From Poecilobothrus nobilitatus (Eukaryota; Arthropoda; Insecta; Diptera; Dolichopodidae), in NCBI GenBank assembly GCA_947095535.1, contig OX352773.1, forward strand, positions 84,664,670 through 84,728,669: DNA of 64,000 bases. The letters are read 5' to 3'. The notes under the pieces were generated by a model, which was not told the origin of the DNA, did no database searches, and saw only the letters and a program-made list of their open reading frames with translations. The translations under genes were made by a program, and so were the position numbers. Of the stretch, positions 10,129-21,950 are shown piece by piece. Within the stretch, counting starts at the first letter, position 1; every line of letters begins with the position of its first letter.

Positions 10129-11239
10129 ATTATTTACATTTTCAAAATTCAATAACTATTTATATTTTCAATAATTTTAAATATTGCCACATTTTTACAA
10201 AATCATTTTGTTTTTTTAATAAAATTCCTAAAATTTGTAAAATTGCCTCAAAACAAAAAAAAAAAACAAAAGGAAAATAAAAACTAAATCTATCACAAAA
10301 CAAAAAACTAATAACAAAATATTTCAATAATGTTATCAAAAAAAAAACAATATTAAAAAATGATATTGGTTGATGTTCAACTGATATCATTATATACAGT
10401 TATAATATTTATTATCGCACATATATTATTCTTATATGTATATCGTTTTTTTGTTTCAATTATAAATTACCAAAAATATTTTTTTGATAACGCGATATCC
10501 TGTCGCGTGGAATTTCGATTTTTACCATAAAAAAAAATAAACAAAAACATACGAAAAATACCGCATGGAAAGTTACCGAATGAATTTTCCATTGATATAA
10601 CGATTGTTTTGTTAATTTTTTAGGTATCAAAACAATAAAAAATAAATTAACCCTTTATTTTGTTTTTTTTTTTTGAGAATGAAATAATTTCCCAAATGAA
10701 TTCTGCGTGAAATTTTATTTTATTACCAGCAACATAAACATAGATACATACTACATATTATTTATATAGATATATTGGTCAACGTTATATTATATGTATT
10801 AAGTATACAGAGATGGAAAAAGACTGATAGCAAAAAATGCACTGATGTGTATTTTATATTTTTAAAATTATATTTATAACTTATTAAAATTATTTTCAAA
10901 ATGAACGAAAAACAAGCAAAAACCTTACAAGAAAAACCTATATTTTAAATAATATAATGTAACACTAAAAATAACTATTCAAGAAAAATGGTTACAGTAA
11001 TGGACAAATATTTACACAAAAATAAAAGTTTATTTCTTTTTATTAAAACGTTCGTGTGTTAATTTTGCAAGATTGATTTATTTAAAGAATAAAAGATTTC
11101 ATCAAAATTAAAAATAAATTTTACGGAACTAGTACTGGAAGATTTATTCTTTTTTATATGACAATTCTTTCTTATAATTACACGTTGAACGTTTATAGAT
11201 GAAGAGTTGTTATACATTGATCATTATATAGTTGAAATT
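10129..11239. other. AT-rich DNA, nothing recognised
   Basis: Long A/T tracts (poly-A at 10255-10266, poly-T near 10661-10673). Open frames here follow from low GC and show no domain. Confidence 0.5.
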
Positions 11240-11628
11240 TATCAATATCAATAATAATTGTTGCTACAATGACAGCGGGGTTGCCTTCAATTTCTTACCT
11301 CATACAGGTATATTATATATTATTATGGTATATACTACTGCATGTTGTAACTGTTGATAGCTATAATAGTTACTAGTTTGCAAAATAGTAATAATAATAG
11401 GCGGATTCAATGTTCCATTACAGTCCCACCCCTAATTTAATTTTTCCGCATCCTTGTCCCATCCTTTCCTATCTTTATTCCCTAGCCAATTTACTCCGTT
11501 AGATGGTAGGGGTTTCATCCCATTATATTGGCTGAACGAGGAGGTGGGTTACGTTTGAAGAATCTGACACTATCAAAGGTGTTTTTGGTGTCTTTGGAAG
11601 ACTTCACCTCCCTTAGCAAAAAAAAGGA
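11240..11628 (+). mobile_element. Family A retroposon (SINE-like), copy A1
   Basis: About 370-bp non-coding repeat present four times in the window. It starts near aataataattgttgctacaa, includes a rggttgccttcaat block, ccctagccaat...tattggct, and gaggaggtgggt, and ends cacctcccttagcaaaaaaa. The A-rich right end makes this a retroposed element. The two blocks ccaatttactcc/ attatattggct form a small inverted pair around 11489-11532. Confidence 0.7.
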
Positions 11629-14568
11629 AAAACAATTTTTAATCTACATTAATAACTGGATTCTACAAATTTAATGGCAAATTACTTGAGATAAAAATAT
11701 GAAATATTTTAGTCAGGTCTGAGGTATTAGAAAAGCTTAGTAAAATACTTAATATTGTTATTCATTCTTAGTAGTAGTCTAAGCAAGATTTTAAATAAAT
11801 TTTGTATAAATTAATAAGCACATTTTAAGAAGACGCAAAAAAGAAAAACGTTTAATTATCGGCAAAACAGAATATATTGGTGTTTACGTACGAAGAACAC
11901 AAAAATTCACCAATTTTGATAAGAGCCAGGCTTAATAACCCTAGGAAAAGAAACTTGTTGAAAAACAGATTTTGTTTATTTTATTTTATCCACTACTCTA
12001 TTTAAAAATATATTTGTAATAAAAAAAAAACACAACTAACATATTATAAAAAGTGAAAAATGAATTTAGAAAATGAATAAAATTAAAATGATGTTGCAAA
12101 AACCGTAACAATATTTTAATCATTTCGATACTGATTCTGGTTACTGATATATAACTTCCATAATATCAGTCCCATAAATCTAAAGTATATGTCCTTATTT
12201 TATTGTTACTTTTATAGGAAATTATAAAAACTGATCATAATATATATATTTTGGTTTCTAGGTTCATTGTATATTATTGTATCCAAAAAAAAAAAAAAAA
12301 TCACCAGGCATTTTAGAGGTTTAACAAACAATACATGGTAATAATAAAAAGCATGCATAATAATAATATGGGTATAACACAACAAAAAAAGGAAAATTAA
12401 TTGAAGAAAATTTATATGCAATTTAATTACATTCGAAAAATTTGTATCGTTTTGATAAAAAATTTTATTGAAAATGAAATAATAATTAATTATAAAATAT
12501 TATATAAAATAAAGAACGTGGTTATCTTGGGTTGTGGAAAATACATGTAATGAATATGGATGGTACAATGCATATGAAAAACTCCAAAATTAAGTAATTT
12601 CTTTTTGAACTGTCCTTTAAGGTTTAATCTTTTAAGGAAATGTGGAAAATTTAACATTCTATAGAATTCATTTATTTAATGGAAAATTATTGGTGTTTAA
12701 AAAAATTAAAGATATTTTTAAAAATACATATTATCATTTCAATAAAAATAAAAGAATAAAAATTAGGCCAATTTAATTTTTGGTATATTCTAAACTTCAA
12801 AGTATAAATTTCATACAACAAAAAGAAGATTATGTTAATGATAAAATAAGAAACTTTCAATGAAAACCTATTCATTATAATTATAGTATGATTAAATATA
12901 ACATGCTTTCAACAGAGTTCTTTTAAATTTAAGTTTGAAATCTATTATTATTATTTAAATTTGATTAATTAAAGATTGAAATTAAAACATATAAAAATTT
13001 TGTTTTGGAAAACTCCATTTCAATTTATAGATCTTACAGTCGTTAGATTATAACCCCAATTTGTGCAGTTATGCTGAATTCAAATTTATAGGGTTCAAAT
13101 TCTAATAACTGGTAAAATGATAAAAATATAAAATTTACTAGTTTTATAGATCAATTCAATTATCTATTCTCCATCAATTTCAAATCGATATAGTATCGAA
13201 TTAAAGTATCGACGCAATTTTGCATTATGTTGTAAAAAATTCTAGTACTGTATCATGTAGTATAGAATGCGAATTTATTGAGATCATTATTCTTGTAATA
13301 AGAAAACTTTCACAACATATTCTCACTTCCTTTGTCAATTGTTCATAATATCCCCATTTCACTAGCATAGACACCTTACTTTTTGTTCCAACTTGTATTG
13401 CGGTGCAAAAAGGCTTGCCAGATCGATTATCCCGTTAACCGTTAAAATGCATGGAAAAAAATTTTAATTAAGTAAATTTGTACAATATCAAACTGAAATT
13501 CAATTCAATTTCCAAAGGTTCCAGAAAGTAATTTAGGATACTGTCTGTCAATAGTTGTTTAATATTTTGATATTATGTTTCAAAATAAAACTTTTTCAAA
13601 TTTATTGAGAAATCGTTTTTCAGTAATAAAATATTTCTTAAGACTTTTCAGAATTTTTTGCGTTAATTAATATAATCAATGTTGCGATTGCGATACACAT
13701 TTTAATTTGTGGCATTTAGAAGCTCTCAAATTAAATCGAAAAGAATATCAACCGTTTGATTACCAATTACAAGTACACTCGTAGTTGACATCTAGACACT
13801 GATACTCACTACGAGTATATACTCTTAGTAAGTTTTCTGTAATATTGTCTGTATGAGTTTTTTTTTACTAGCTATCCAAACACTAGAAACGGATTCCTTT
13901 ATACATTATTGTAGGTTTGGGAAAAAGGAGAAAGCATTTGGCGAGAAATAGGATGTTAACTCGTATCTAGTAGTAGTAGCACTAATTGTAGTTCTCATTG
14001 TTAGTTTCAGGTTAACTTGTATATGCTTTTATTGCATAATATACGTTTTCTAAATTCAATTTAATAAACGCATATACAAATCCCGCGCTTATTTTGTAGA
14101 AAAATATACCTTTTAAAGCAAAAATATTAATAATAATAAATTCTCTGTGTTCATAAAATTTTTTTTGAAAACTTGTATTTAATCTTTAACAACAATGGCC
14201 AATAATCAGTTTTTTTCTTTCATAATGTATTTTTCTTATAATAAATATTTTCCTTAAATCAAATTAAAACAAAAAACTGTGGATAATAATAAAAATAAGA
14301 AACTAAATCAGATTTTTTCTTAAGGAATATAATTTATTTCCAAAATATGTTATACGAGATATATGCTATTAATTATTTCCTTCTTAAATTTCTTCATTTC
14401 ATTTTTTACTTAGTTTTTGATCTTATTCCGTTATTTCAATTTTCTTGTTGAAAATAATTGAGGTCACTATAGGATTTGGTCTTCTGAAGTAATTTCTTTT
14501 GATCTTAATTGATTATAATCTGATAGACTGATTGAACTGATTGTTTCATACATACTTTATTTATATAA
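11629..14568. other. AT-rich DNA, one small hairpin
   Basis: No gene or mobile element recognised in about 2.9 kb. A perfect 9-bp inverted repeat ACTCGTAGT/ACTACGAGT lies at 13777-13785 and 13808-13816. Otherwise only homopolymer and AT tracts (poly-A at 12285-12300). Confidence 0.45.
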
Positions 14569-14673
14569 TAATAATTTTATATACTACATACATACCTTAT
14601 TTATTGTCAGTAAATAATTGTCAGTAATAATTTTATATACTACATACATACCTTATTTATTGTCAGTAAATAA
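14569..14673 (+). repeat. 56-bp tandem duplication
   Basis: The unit beginning taataattttatatactac at 14569 recurs at 14625 with the same internal cataccttatttattgtcag; the second copy ends near 14673. The copies are nearly identical, so the duplication is recent. Confidence 0.8.
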
Positions 14674-14699
14674 AAACAAGTCAAAATGAAAAAATCAAA

Positions 14700-15170
14700 G
14701 GTTTATACAGGCGCATATTTTCCAAAAGATAATAAAAATAGTTTAGAAAACTGTGAATTGCATCTAAATTTGTAATTTTTAACAAAATTTCAATTTTAAC
14801 CCACCCGTAGTAGCTCTTAAACAAGTACAAAAAAATATTCTGAGCCAATTCTAAAAAATCTTTTTTTCAAGGTTCTATTCTATTAAGCTGAAGTTGTATA
14901 AATTTGAAAAGTGATTTTTTTGAGGGATTGTAGCTTTGGCCTTTGTTATAGGTGAGTCTACATAAAAAGGTTTTGTACAACATTAGGTTTTTACAAGACC
15001 TATCCATTGGTAAAATTTCAATGCTCTAACAATGATTTAACTGTTTAAAAATTTTTTAAACAGATGGACGGACAGACGAACGAAGTCAAACTAATAAGTA
15101 AATCTTTCAATTTGTTTTGAAAAATGTGCTAAAACGATTGTAAATTTTAATATAGATGAATAAACAGAGG
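14700..15170 (-). mobile_element. Family D repeat, copy D3 (degraded)
   Basis: Shares with 44519-45230 and 54478-55080 the sequence of blocks cccaccCGtagtagct, gagtctacataaaaa, ttttgtacaacattaggttt, and a closing gatggacggacagacgaacg. The GGAC run corresponds to the GTCC core of INE-1-like elements on the other strand. Non-coding. Confidence 0.5.
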
Positions 15171-15530
15171 AGCAGAAATTTTTATAAACTGATTTCGTCT
15201 TATAACTTGATTATTAAAAAAAAAAGAATTTCTAACGTTGTTTTGGGCAACTAATTCCATATTTATCTTATAAAATCTATTTATTTACTTGGTGTTTAAT
15301 TCATGAAAGTATAATGAATGCAAAGTAGACTTAAACAGCACAATTGTGAAGAGTATATGATGAATGATTTCTATATAATTTCAAATATAGGATCTTTTTT
15401 TAAGACAGTTAAGTTTAAAATAACTTGGAACAGTTTTATTGAAACTTGAAGCACTTTACTACTGTCATCGTTATCTTGCCTTAAATTGGATACACTAGGA
15501 AATAAAATCATTTATTGCAGTGAACTTTTG

Positions 15531-15735
15531 AATTTTTTTTTTTTTCCTAAGAGAGGTGGGAATCTTCCAAAGACACCAAGAATTTCCCCCTTGGTAGTGT
15601 TAGATTCTTACTGACTAAATCCACCTCCCCCTTTAGCCAATATAATGGGATTAAACCCTTACCTGCGAACGCAGTATATTGGCTAGGGAGTAGGGATAGG
15701 AAAGGATAGAAAATGTATAATGGATTTAAATGTCA
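15531..15735 (-). mobile_element. Family A retroposon, copy A2 (5'-truncated)
   Basis: Minus-oriented copy beginning with the poly-T tail at 15532-15545, then cctaagagaggtggg, gattcttactgactaaat, tagccaatataatggg and tattggctagggagtaggg. The 5' half (the ggttgccttcaat block) is missing, typical of retroposition. Confidence 0.75.
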
Positions 15736-15880
15736 TTTCATTATTCTCATGAAAATATCTACTCATATTAAATTTCAGAGAGAGAGTATATCTGTAAACA
15801 TTCATAAATGATTCATAATTTAAAAAAAGTTACAATGTTTTTCCTATAGTTAGAAATAAGCAAATATTTTGTCTTAGTTA

Positions 15881-16060
15881 TCATTTTTTTTTTTTTTTTT
15901 GCGAGGGCAGGTGGGGAATTATCGAAACGCACTATAGATAAGTGAAAACAAGCACAAGTCCTCTATGAGTGGGTGGGACTTTAACCCACTAGACACCACC
16001 TCCCTTTTTTCACCAAACAATAGGTTATACGACCTTTAGTACTAATGTACTGCTTGGTCA
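15881..16060 (-). mobile_element. SINE-like element related to family A at its 3' end
   Basis: On the minus strand the sequence ends ccccacctgccctcgcaaaa with a long A tail (poly-T on plus 15886-15900). An internal GGTGTCTAGTGGGTTAAAGT has A-box character and GGTTAAAGTCCCACC has B-box character, so it may derive from a tRNA. The cacctccc-like end resembles family A, but the rest differs. Confidence 0.5.
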
Positions 16061-17084
16061 GAGTAAGTTGAGTTATTGAATGAAAATATAGATTTCAAAT
16101 TGGCAGGCATATTGTGAACAACGTTGATAATATTCACCTTGAATCTTTGCACATTGTAAATGTAATCATCACCATTTCTGGGGAACACATGAGGTGGAAG
16201 ATGGTTCCACATTCATGATGTTCGTACTACAAACGAATTTCCATAAAATATTACTAAAGTAATTGATATATAAGCTTGACCATGAACTTAAATATTTTGT
16301 TCTTATTTTATCTGTTAGTTAATACATAATTCTTTTGTATAATATTATTTACTATATACTATAATATAATGTGAAAATATTATAAAGCATTATACTATAT
16401 ATAGATAGAATCATTCATTTGGAAAACTAGTGCGCATACTAACAAATTCCAAAATAACATATTGTATTTTTGTATGTATAGGTACAATATTATGTATATA
16501 TTACGTATTATCTGTACGTATTAAAGTATTGTTATTTTTTAAAAATCCTTAAAAAGATGAAATGAACAAAAAAAGAATTGTAATTCTAAAAGCTAAAGAA
16601 GAATAGAAAATAAAGAACAAAAAGAAAAATATTTGTGGATCATAATACAAAAAAAATAATAAAATGAAAAAAATAAAATAAAAAATAAAAGAATAAAATG
16701 ATGAAAGAATGTAAGGAACGAATGGATATAAAAGAATGACTAATGATGCCATCTATACAAAAGGATAATGGATATAATATTAAATGATAACTTGGAACTG
16801 TTTATTATCTCATATTATAAAAATGATAATTTTTTTTTTTTGTCTGTTCAATAATAGAACAATAATTTCAGTAATACATAAAGTTATTATAATGTTCAAA
16901 ATACATTCTAATGCAATTTATAATTTAAGGAATTGCTATTTTGTATGGTACAATTATTACAATTTACAATATTTTCTACATAACTTAAAGTCCAATTGAA
17001 ACTTTCAGTTCAATTAAAACTTTGAGAACAACTGTATTCTTTAAACCGATGAGCCAGAGTCTGATGGCTCTGACTCTGTAGTAA
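16061..17084. other. AT-rich DNA; possible repeat relic at 16061-16260
   Basis: 16061-16260 is less AT-rich (ggggaacacatgaggtggaa, ggttccacattcatgatg) and may be an old retrotransposon fragment, but I cannot assign it. The remainder is low-complexity. Confidence 0.35.
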
Positions 17085-17455
17085 AATAATAATAATATTA
17101 ATAAGTAATACTAATATCAATAATAATAGCCGCTACAGTGACAGTGAGGGTTGCCTTCAATAATTACCTCATGTAGTAAGGTGTTATATACTACTACATG
17201 TTGTAACTGTTGTAACGGCTATAGTCACTTAGCAAAATAGTAATAATAATAGGCGGATTCATTGTTTCCTTACAGTCCCACTCCCACTTCAATGTTTCCG
17301 TATCCATTTCCTATCCCTACTCCCTAGCCAATATACTGCGTTCGGTAAGGGTTTCATTCCATTATATTGGCTAAAGGGGGAGGTCGGTTTAGTCAGTAAG
17401 AATCTGACAATACCAAGGGGGAAATTCTTCGTGTCCCTTAGGGAAAAAAAAACTA
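17085..17455 (+). mobile_element. Family A retroposon, copy A3 (near full length)
   Basis: Best-preserved copy. It runs from the AATAAT-rich head through agccgctacagtgacagtga, gggttgccttcaataa, gtaactgttgtaacggctat, aggcggattcattg, ccctagccaatatactgcgt, ttatattggctaaagggg and agtcagtaagaatctgac to ccttagggaaaaaaaa. No protein is encoded. A CTGCGTTCGGTAAGGGTTTC stretch could be a remote B-box, but there is no convincing A-box, so class (SINE versus other retroposon) stays open. Confidence 0.7.
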
Positions 17456-19532
17456 AAAAGAAAGCTTTAAACTAAATGTTCTTTTTCTTGAGCAGAGAAT
17501 ATTTTGTAAATTCTTCTTTGATTCTGTTGATGGGATGTGTATAAAGCTACAAGAATATTAAATTTAAAATTAAATTAAAAACTGTTAAAAATTAATTGTT
17601 TTTATTAAAAATAATTAGATATATTTTGTGATATAAATAAACAATACCAAATGAGGAAGTTGTTAAAAAATTATTTTAATTCACAATTACAACTTTCGAA
17701 ATATTTCAAACTTTTTAAGAAATTTCTATTTGTATTAAAGGTTAAACTGTTGTTTCATAAATGTCTTATTTCAATGATAACTATTTAATAATCATTAAAA
17801 GACAAAAATTATATGACGAAAAGAAATACCTTTGTTTTTTAAAGAAAATAACTATAGATACTATAAATAGTTCAACATAAATATGTAAAAAAGGAACAAA
17901 CAAATTATATTTAAAAGGACTAAAATCCTTAAGCTTCTGTTATGATATGATTCTTAGTTTTTATTCTTCGTTATTTCTAATATTCTTTTTTTTCGTTTTT
18001 TATTTTTGCTTTATTGTTCTGTTATTTTCTTTTTAGATTTATTTCTGAGGATTACATGACGACTTTATGATATGGTCTTATGCTTTAATAATAACAACAA
18101 TAATATGATGTAGCATAACTTTAGGATTAAATATTAAAATAAAAAAAAATAAAAATAAAAGAATAAAATAGAATGGAAGGAAAACGGAAATATGAAAACA
18201 AAAACAAAAAACGCTCAAAAGGGTGAAATATATTTATTTATACATATGTTGGTTAGTGGAAATGGCATAGTGTAACTCATAATATTGAATATGACATATC
18301 TAGTTTTTATTAAAAGAACGATTTCAAAATACAATAACAAAACAAATATGAATTTAGAAAAAGAGTCCACAAATTATTTTTACCAAAATAAGAGAAGAAA
18401 TAATGGCATTCCTCATTAATTTCTTCTTCTTAAAAGGCACACTTTTCTTTACCTTTAATAAATTCTTGTTTATAAAATTTTTTGAATTTATAGTATTCAT
18501 AAGTGTATTTATCTAACAAGGACATCTTTAACTGTCAATTTGAATAATTTTAGTGTTTGATTAATGATTATTTTTAACATTTGATTTTTCTATAAGAATT
18601 GACGTATAAATATAAAAACAAAAATAATGTAAGATCTCGATGACGAAAACTATCTAAAATAAAATTTTGTAGATGTTAAATCTAAAACTACACATATTTA
18701 TACAAGTGCGATACGTTAAAAAATTTACGAAAGTACCAACAACCGTCCAAGCATTCAAATACATTTGAACCTGAATCCAATTTCTAAAAAATCACCATCT
18801 ACTTACCGCCACGTATTTTTTTAAGAATTACACGACCACGAAAATTTTTTTGACGAATCAGACAGGCGAATAATTGTTAAAGGACATTTTCAAAGATATA
18901 CGCTTTTAATTTTATTTATAAAGAGATACGAGCCAGTTAATGGAATAATATTGGTTTGATTGTTTTAGTTTTTTTTAAATGTTGTTTCCCATTTTTTTGT
19001 TTTTTTTTTTAGATCCTCTAAAATTTTCTATCACAGGAATAAATAAAAATACTTAATTTTCAGTTTTCCTCTGCTTGAATGGATACTCTGTTGTTTTTAT
19101 TTTGTAAATTATTTATTTAATTTTTTTTTTTTGTTTTAAAGAAGTGATGAATGAATAAATGGACGGAACGTGTTAATAAATCTATCAATTATTAAAAACA
19201 TGAAAGGTTTATGGGATTCATATAAAAAAAAAGGTAAAGCTTGAAAGAGAAAAAATAAATATAGATTTGGTATGTTTGTTTTTCTTTTTTGTTTTGTTTG
19301 GTTATTTTGTAAGGATCATTTTTATATTAAAATGGCCAATCAAAATTCAGTAAAAAAAATAACTAAATTAAAATTATAATTTTGATATTTTATATTTAAG
19401 TATTTTTGTAAATTGCATGTGTATTTGATTGATTATTATTTATAAATATTTGAAAGGTAAAAACAAAATTGTTTTCTTTGTTTTTCTTTTTCTGTATATG
19501 GATTTTCATAAAGTTTACTATATAAAAAAAAA
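17456..19532. other. AT-rich DNA, nothing recognised
   Basis: About 2 kb of AT-rich DNA with poly-A and poly-T tracts. No ORF, repeat or RNA gene supported. Confidence 0.5.
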
Positions 19533-19541
19533 AAAAGAATT
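19533..19541 (+). repeat. Target-site duplication of SINE S2 (left)
   Basis: AAAAGAATT; the matching copy is at 19732-19740. Confidence 0.8.
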
Positions 19542-19731
19542 TTTTTTTTTGTGCATTTCCCTGCCACATAAATGTAACAAGGAAATTACACAGCTTTTCC
19601 TGTTCAGGCGCGGCTGTAGATGTCGTAAGGGGTAATTACTTTTACGACGTGTGTGGGATTCGAACCCACACTCTCTTAGTGTTTACAGCGTAGTTTTTAC
19701 GATATTACCCACTAGGCCACTGAGGCTCCAC
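19542..19731 (-). mobile_element. tRNA-derived SINE, copy S2, full length with TSD
   Basis: Full-length copy of the SINE. On minus: tgtggagcctcagtggccta (A-box TGGCCTAGTGG), gtgtgggttcgaatcccaca (B-box GGTTCGAATCC), a cgacatctacagccgcgcct body and a ttacatttatgtggcagg tail with A run. The 9-bp sequence AAAAGAATT is repeated on both sides (19533-19541 and 19732-19740), a clear target-site duplication from LINE-driven insertion. The 3' side lacks a matching acceptor stem, so it is a SINE and not a tRNA gene. Confidence 0.9.
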
Positions 19732-19810
19732 AAAAGAATTATTATTTGATTGACTGTCTTTTTTAAAAGAACTGTTTCCAGCTCATAAACGCTGTGATAA
19801 AGAGCTGTTT

Positions 19811-19963
19811 TTTGTTTTTTTGTGCATTTCCCTTGCCACATAAATGTAACAAGGAAATTACACAGCTTTTCCTGTTCAAGCGTGGCTGTAGATGTCGTAA
19901 GGGGGAATTACTCTTACGACGTGTGTGAGATTCGAACCCACACTCTCTCGATGTTTACAGGGT
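19811..19963 (-). mobile_element. tRNA-derived SINE, copy S3, 5'-truncated with TSD
   Basis: Same family as S2 but lacking the first 35 or so bases, including the A-box, so it could not be transcribed by its own promoter. The B-box GATTCGAACCC (plus strand) is kept. A 10-bp direct repeat AGAGCTGTTT flanks it exactly (19801-19810 and 19964-19973). The different TSD shows an insertion separate from S2, only 70 bp away. Confidence 0.9.
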
Positions 19964-19973
19964 AGAGCTGTTT

Positions 19974-20843
19974 ATTTTCATAAACATTTGATAAATTTTT
20001 TATTTTGTCCGCTGAGTGAAGTTTGATACTTTTTAGAAAATTATAATTGATTTGATGTTTACACGAAATGGTTGGCAACTAACAAAAAAAAAATTCCTTC
20101 ACTAAAACAACTTTGGAAATTTTTCCTGGGGGCCTACCGCCAAATTCGATTTCCGTCAAACGAATTTCGTATTTAAAAAATTGACACTCTGTAATACGAA
20201 GTTCGAACAAAAACAGTTTTGAGCGTTCGAAAATCGTATTTTCCAATTTCGTGAATTCGAATTTTAAATTTTCTTACTATGTAATAGTATTTTCGAATAT
20301 TTTTTTAACACATTTCATTCGAATGGTTATCATTGTATATCATTACTTATTAAAACTTCCTCAAAAACATTAATTAGGTTTCAGGTTATAAAGGTTATAC
20401 CCAACCCTATAAATTTTCAATTTTTTATAATTAAATTAATAAATTAAAATTACATAAAAATTTCTCTTATTATATAACAAAATAAAAAATTTTATCGTTA
20501 AATAATAATTATAATTTATTTTTAATGGAAAATCGTAACTGCAATCAAATTAATTGTTTAAAATAATTAATTAAATTTTATTTTTCAATATAATTTTTAT
20601 ATTTGTTTTGATTAAATATATAAGTAGTTTATATTTCTCTTATTATATTTTTTTAATACGTTATTTATACTATTATGTTATTATATTTTTCCCAGAAAAT
20701 TTTTTAATTATAAATTTTAACCCATCATTATTTATTATTATCGGCTCTTATTATTTATTTATTCAGTTAAATCAGTTTCGAATCAGAACGAATTCAGAAT
20801 TCAGAGTTTAGAATGAATTCAGATTTAAATATTTCACTGAGAT
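19974..20843. other. AT-rich DNA with a TTCGAA-rich block
   Basis: At 20120-20310 ggggcctaccgccaaattcg is followed by many short TTCG/CGAA and AATACGAA/TTCGTATT words on both strands, which could form an imperfect foldback (possible old MITE). No termini could be defined. The remainder is low-complexity. Confidence 0.35.
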
Positions 20844-21140
20844 AGTATTACAATGATTGTATGAATGTATGTTCAAGGATAACTGCCATACATCTTCTCG
20901 TTTTAATTGAAAATAACTCAGGGTATACTGAAGCTAGGTATCTGAAATTTTGTGAAAAGGTGTTGAGTTACATGCCATAAAAAATTGATTGGTCTCCAGC
21001 AGCCGGTTCAAAGAGCTACCATATAACTCCATTTTTCATATAAGCTTAATTTATATCCCCATCACTTAGTACTTAACAAAGCTAGACATAAAAGATGATC
21101 AAGTTTTATGGTAATAGCATTTATTACGTTCATACGCTAC
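20844..21140. repeat. Diverged repeat related to 49650-49935
   Basis: Both places share gtatgttcaa(g/a), a gctag/ttaagct block and the string agatgatcaagttttatg, at similar spacing. It is probably a degraded member of the INE-1-like families (C/D). Confidence 0.4.
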
Positions 21141-21514
21141 TTTAGTTTGATTTTATTTTTTTTTAGATATTATAAACTAAATAATAAATCAGATATAGAT
21201 TAATTAGCTTGACTTGATTAGCTGATCCGCATAATGATTTTTTATTTAAAACTATTTTTGAATTGTAATGTATGGTATGTATTTATCAAGAAAATTTTGA
21301 AAAGTATGTATGTGTATGTATGTATGTACTTATGAATAGAAAATATGTTAAGAATTTTTTTTTTTTTGTAGACTAACATTTGTTAGATCACAACTATATT
21401 GTACTTTTTGTATTTTATTTTTCCTACATTACAATACCAGCTATATCTGATGAAAAACTTTATGGGTTTCTGATAAGAAATCAGGATGAATTAAAAAAAA
21501 GTAAATGTAACAGT

Positions 21515-21950
21515 TATTAATACCATACACCTGAATAATTCCCTTTTCCCTATTTTTCCTTATTTAACTCGAATTTTAGAAACGTAAAATTCGGAAGTTT
21601 CCAAAATCCGAACACATGTTCCAAATCATCTAAAATGTCAGTTTTCAATTTAAAAATAAGGTATAACAGTAAATATAAAGATTCTATCTTTATTGGTTTT
21701 GGAGATATGTTCGTTTGCTCCCGTTTGCTCGTTCGGAAGTTTCCAAAATCCGAACCCATGAAACTAAATCCTCTCAAATTTCAGAGACTTAAATCAAACA
21801 TAAAAGAACAACATTGTACCAAATTTAAAGGTTCTATCTTTGTTGGTTTTGGAGATAATCTCGTTTGCTCTGGATTTATTTGGAAGCTTCCAGAATCCGA
21901 ACCCGTGCACCGATTTTGTCAGGATTCGAATTTCAGATTTTTAGGTTAGG
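21515..21950 (-). mobile_element. Family C repeat, copy C3 (missing the GTCC end)
   Basis: Begins taataccatacacctgaata as copy C4 does at 63070 and contains two to three modules of the family (ttggttttggagata, cgtttgctc, ccgaacccatg, caatcctctcaaattt-like). It stops at 21950 before the block with the GGAC core. The open frame 21635-21949 is repeat sequence. Confidence 0.65.

Noticed and set aside
21635..21949. Host gene encoding a 104-residue protein
   Set aside because: Translation of family C modules; similar strings recur at 7385-7856 and 63270-63509.
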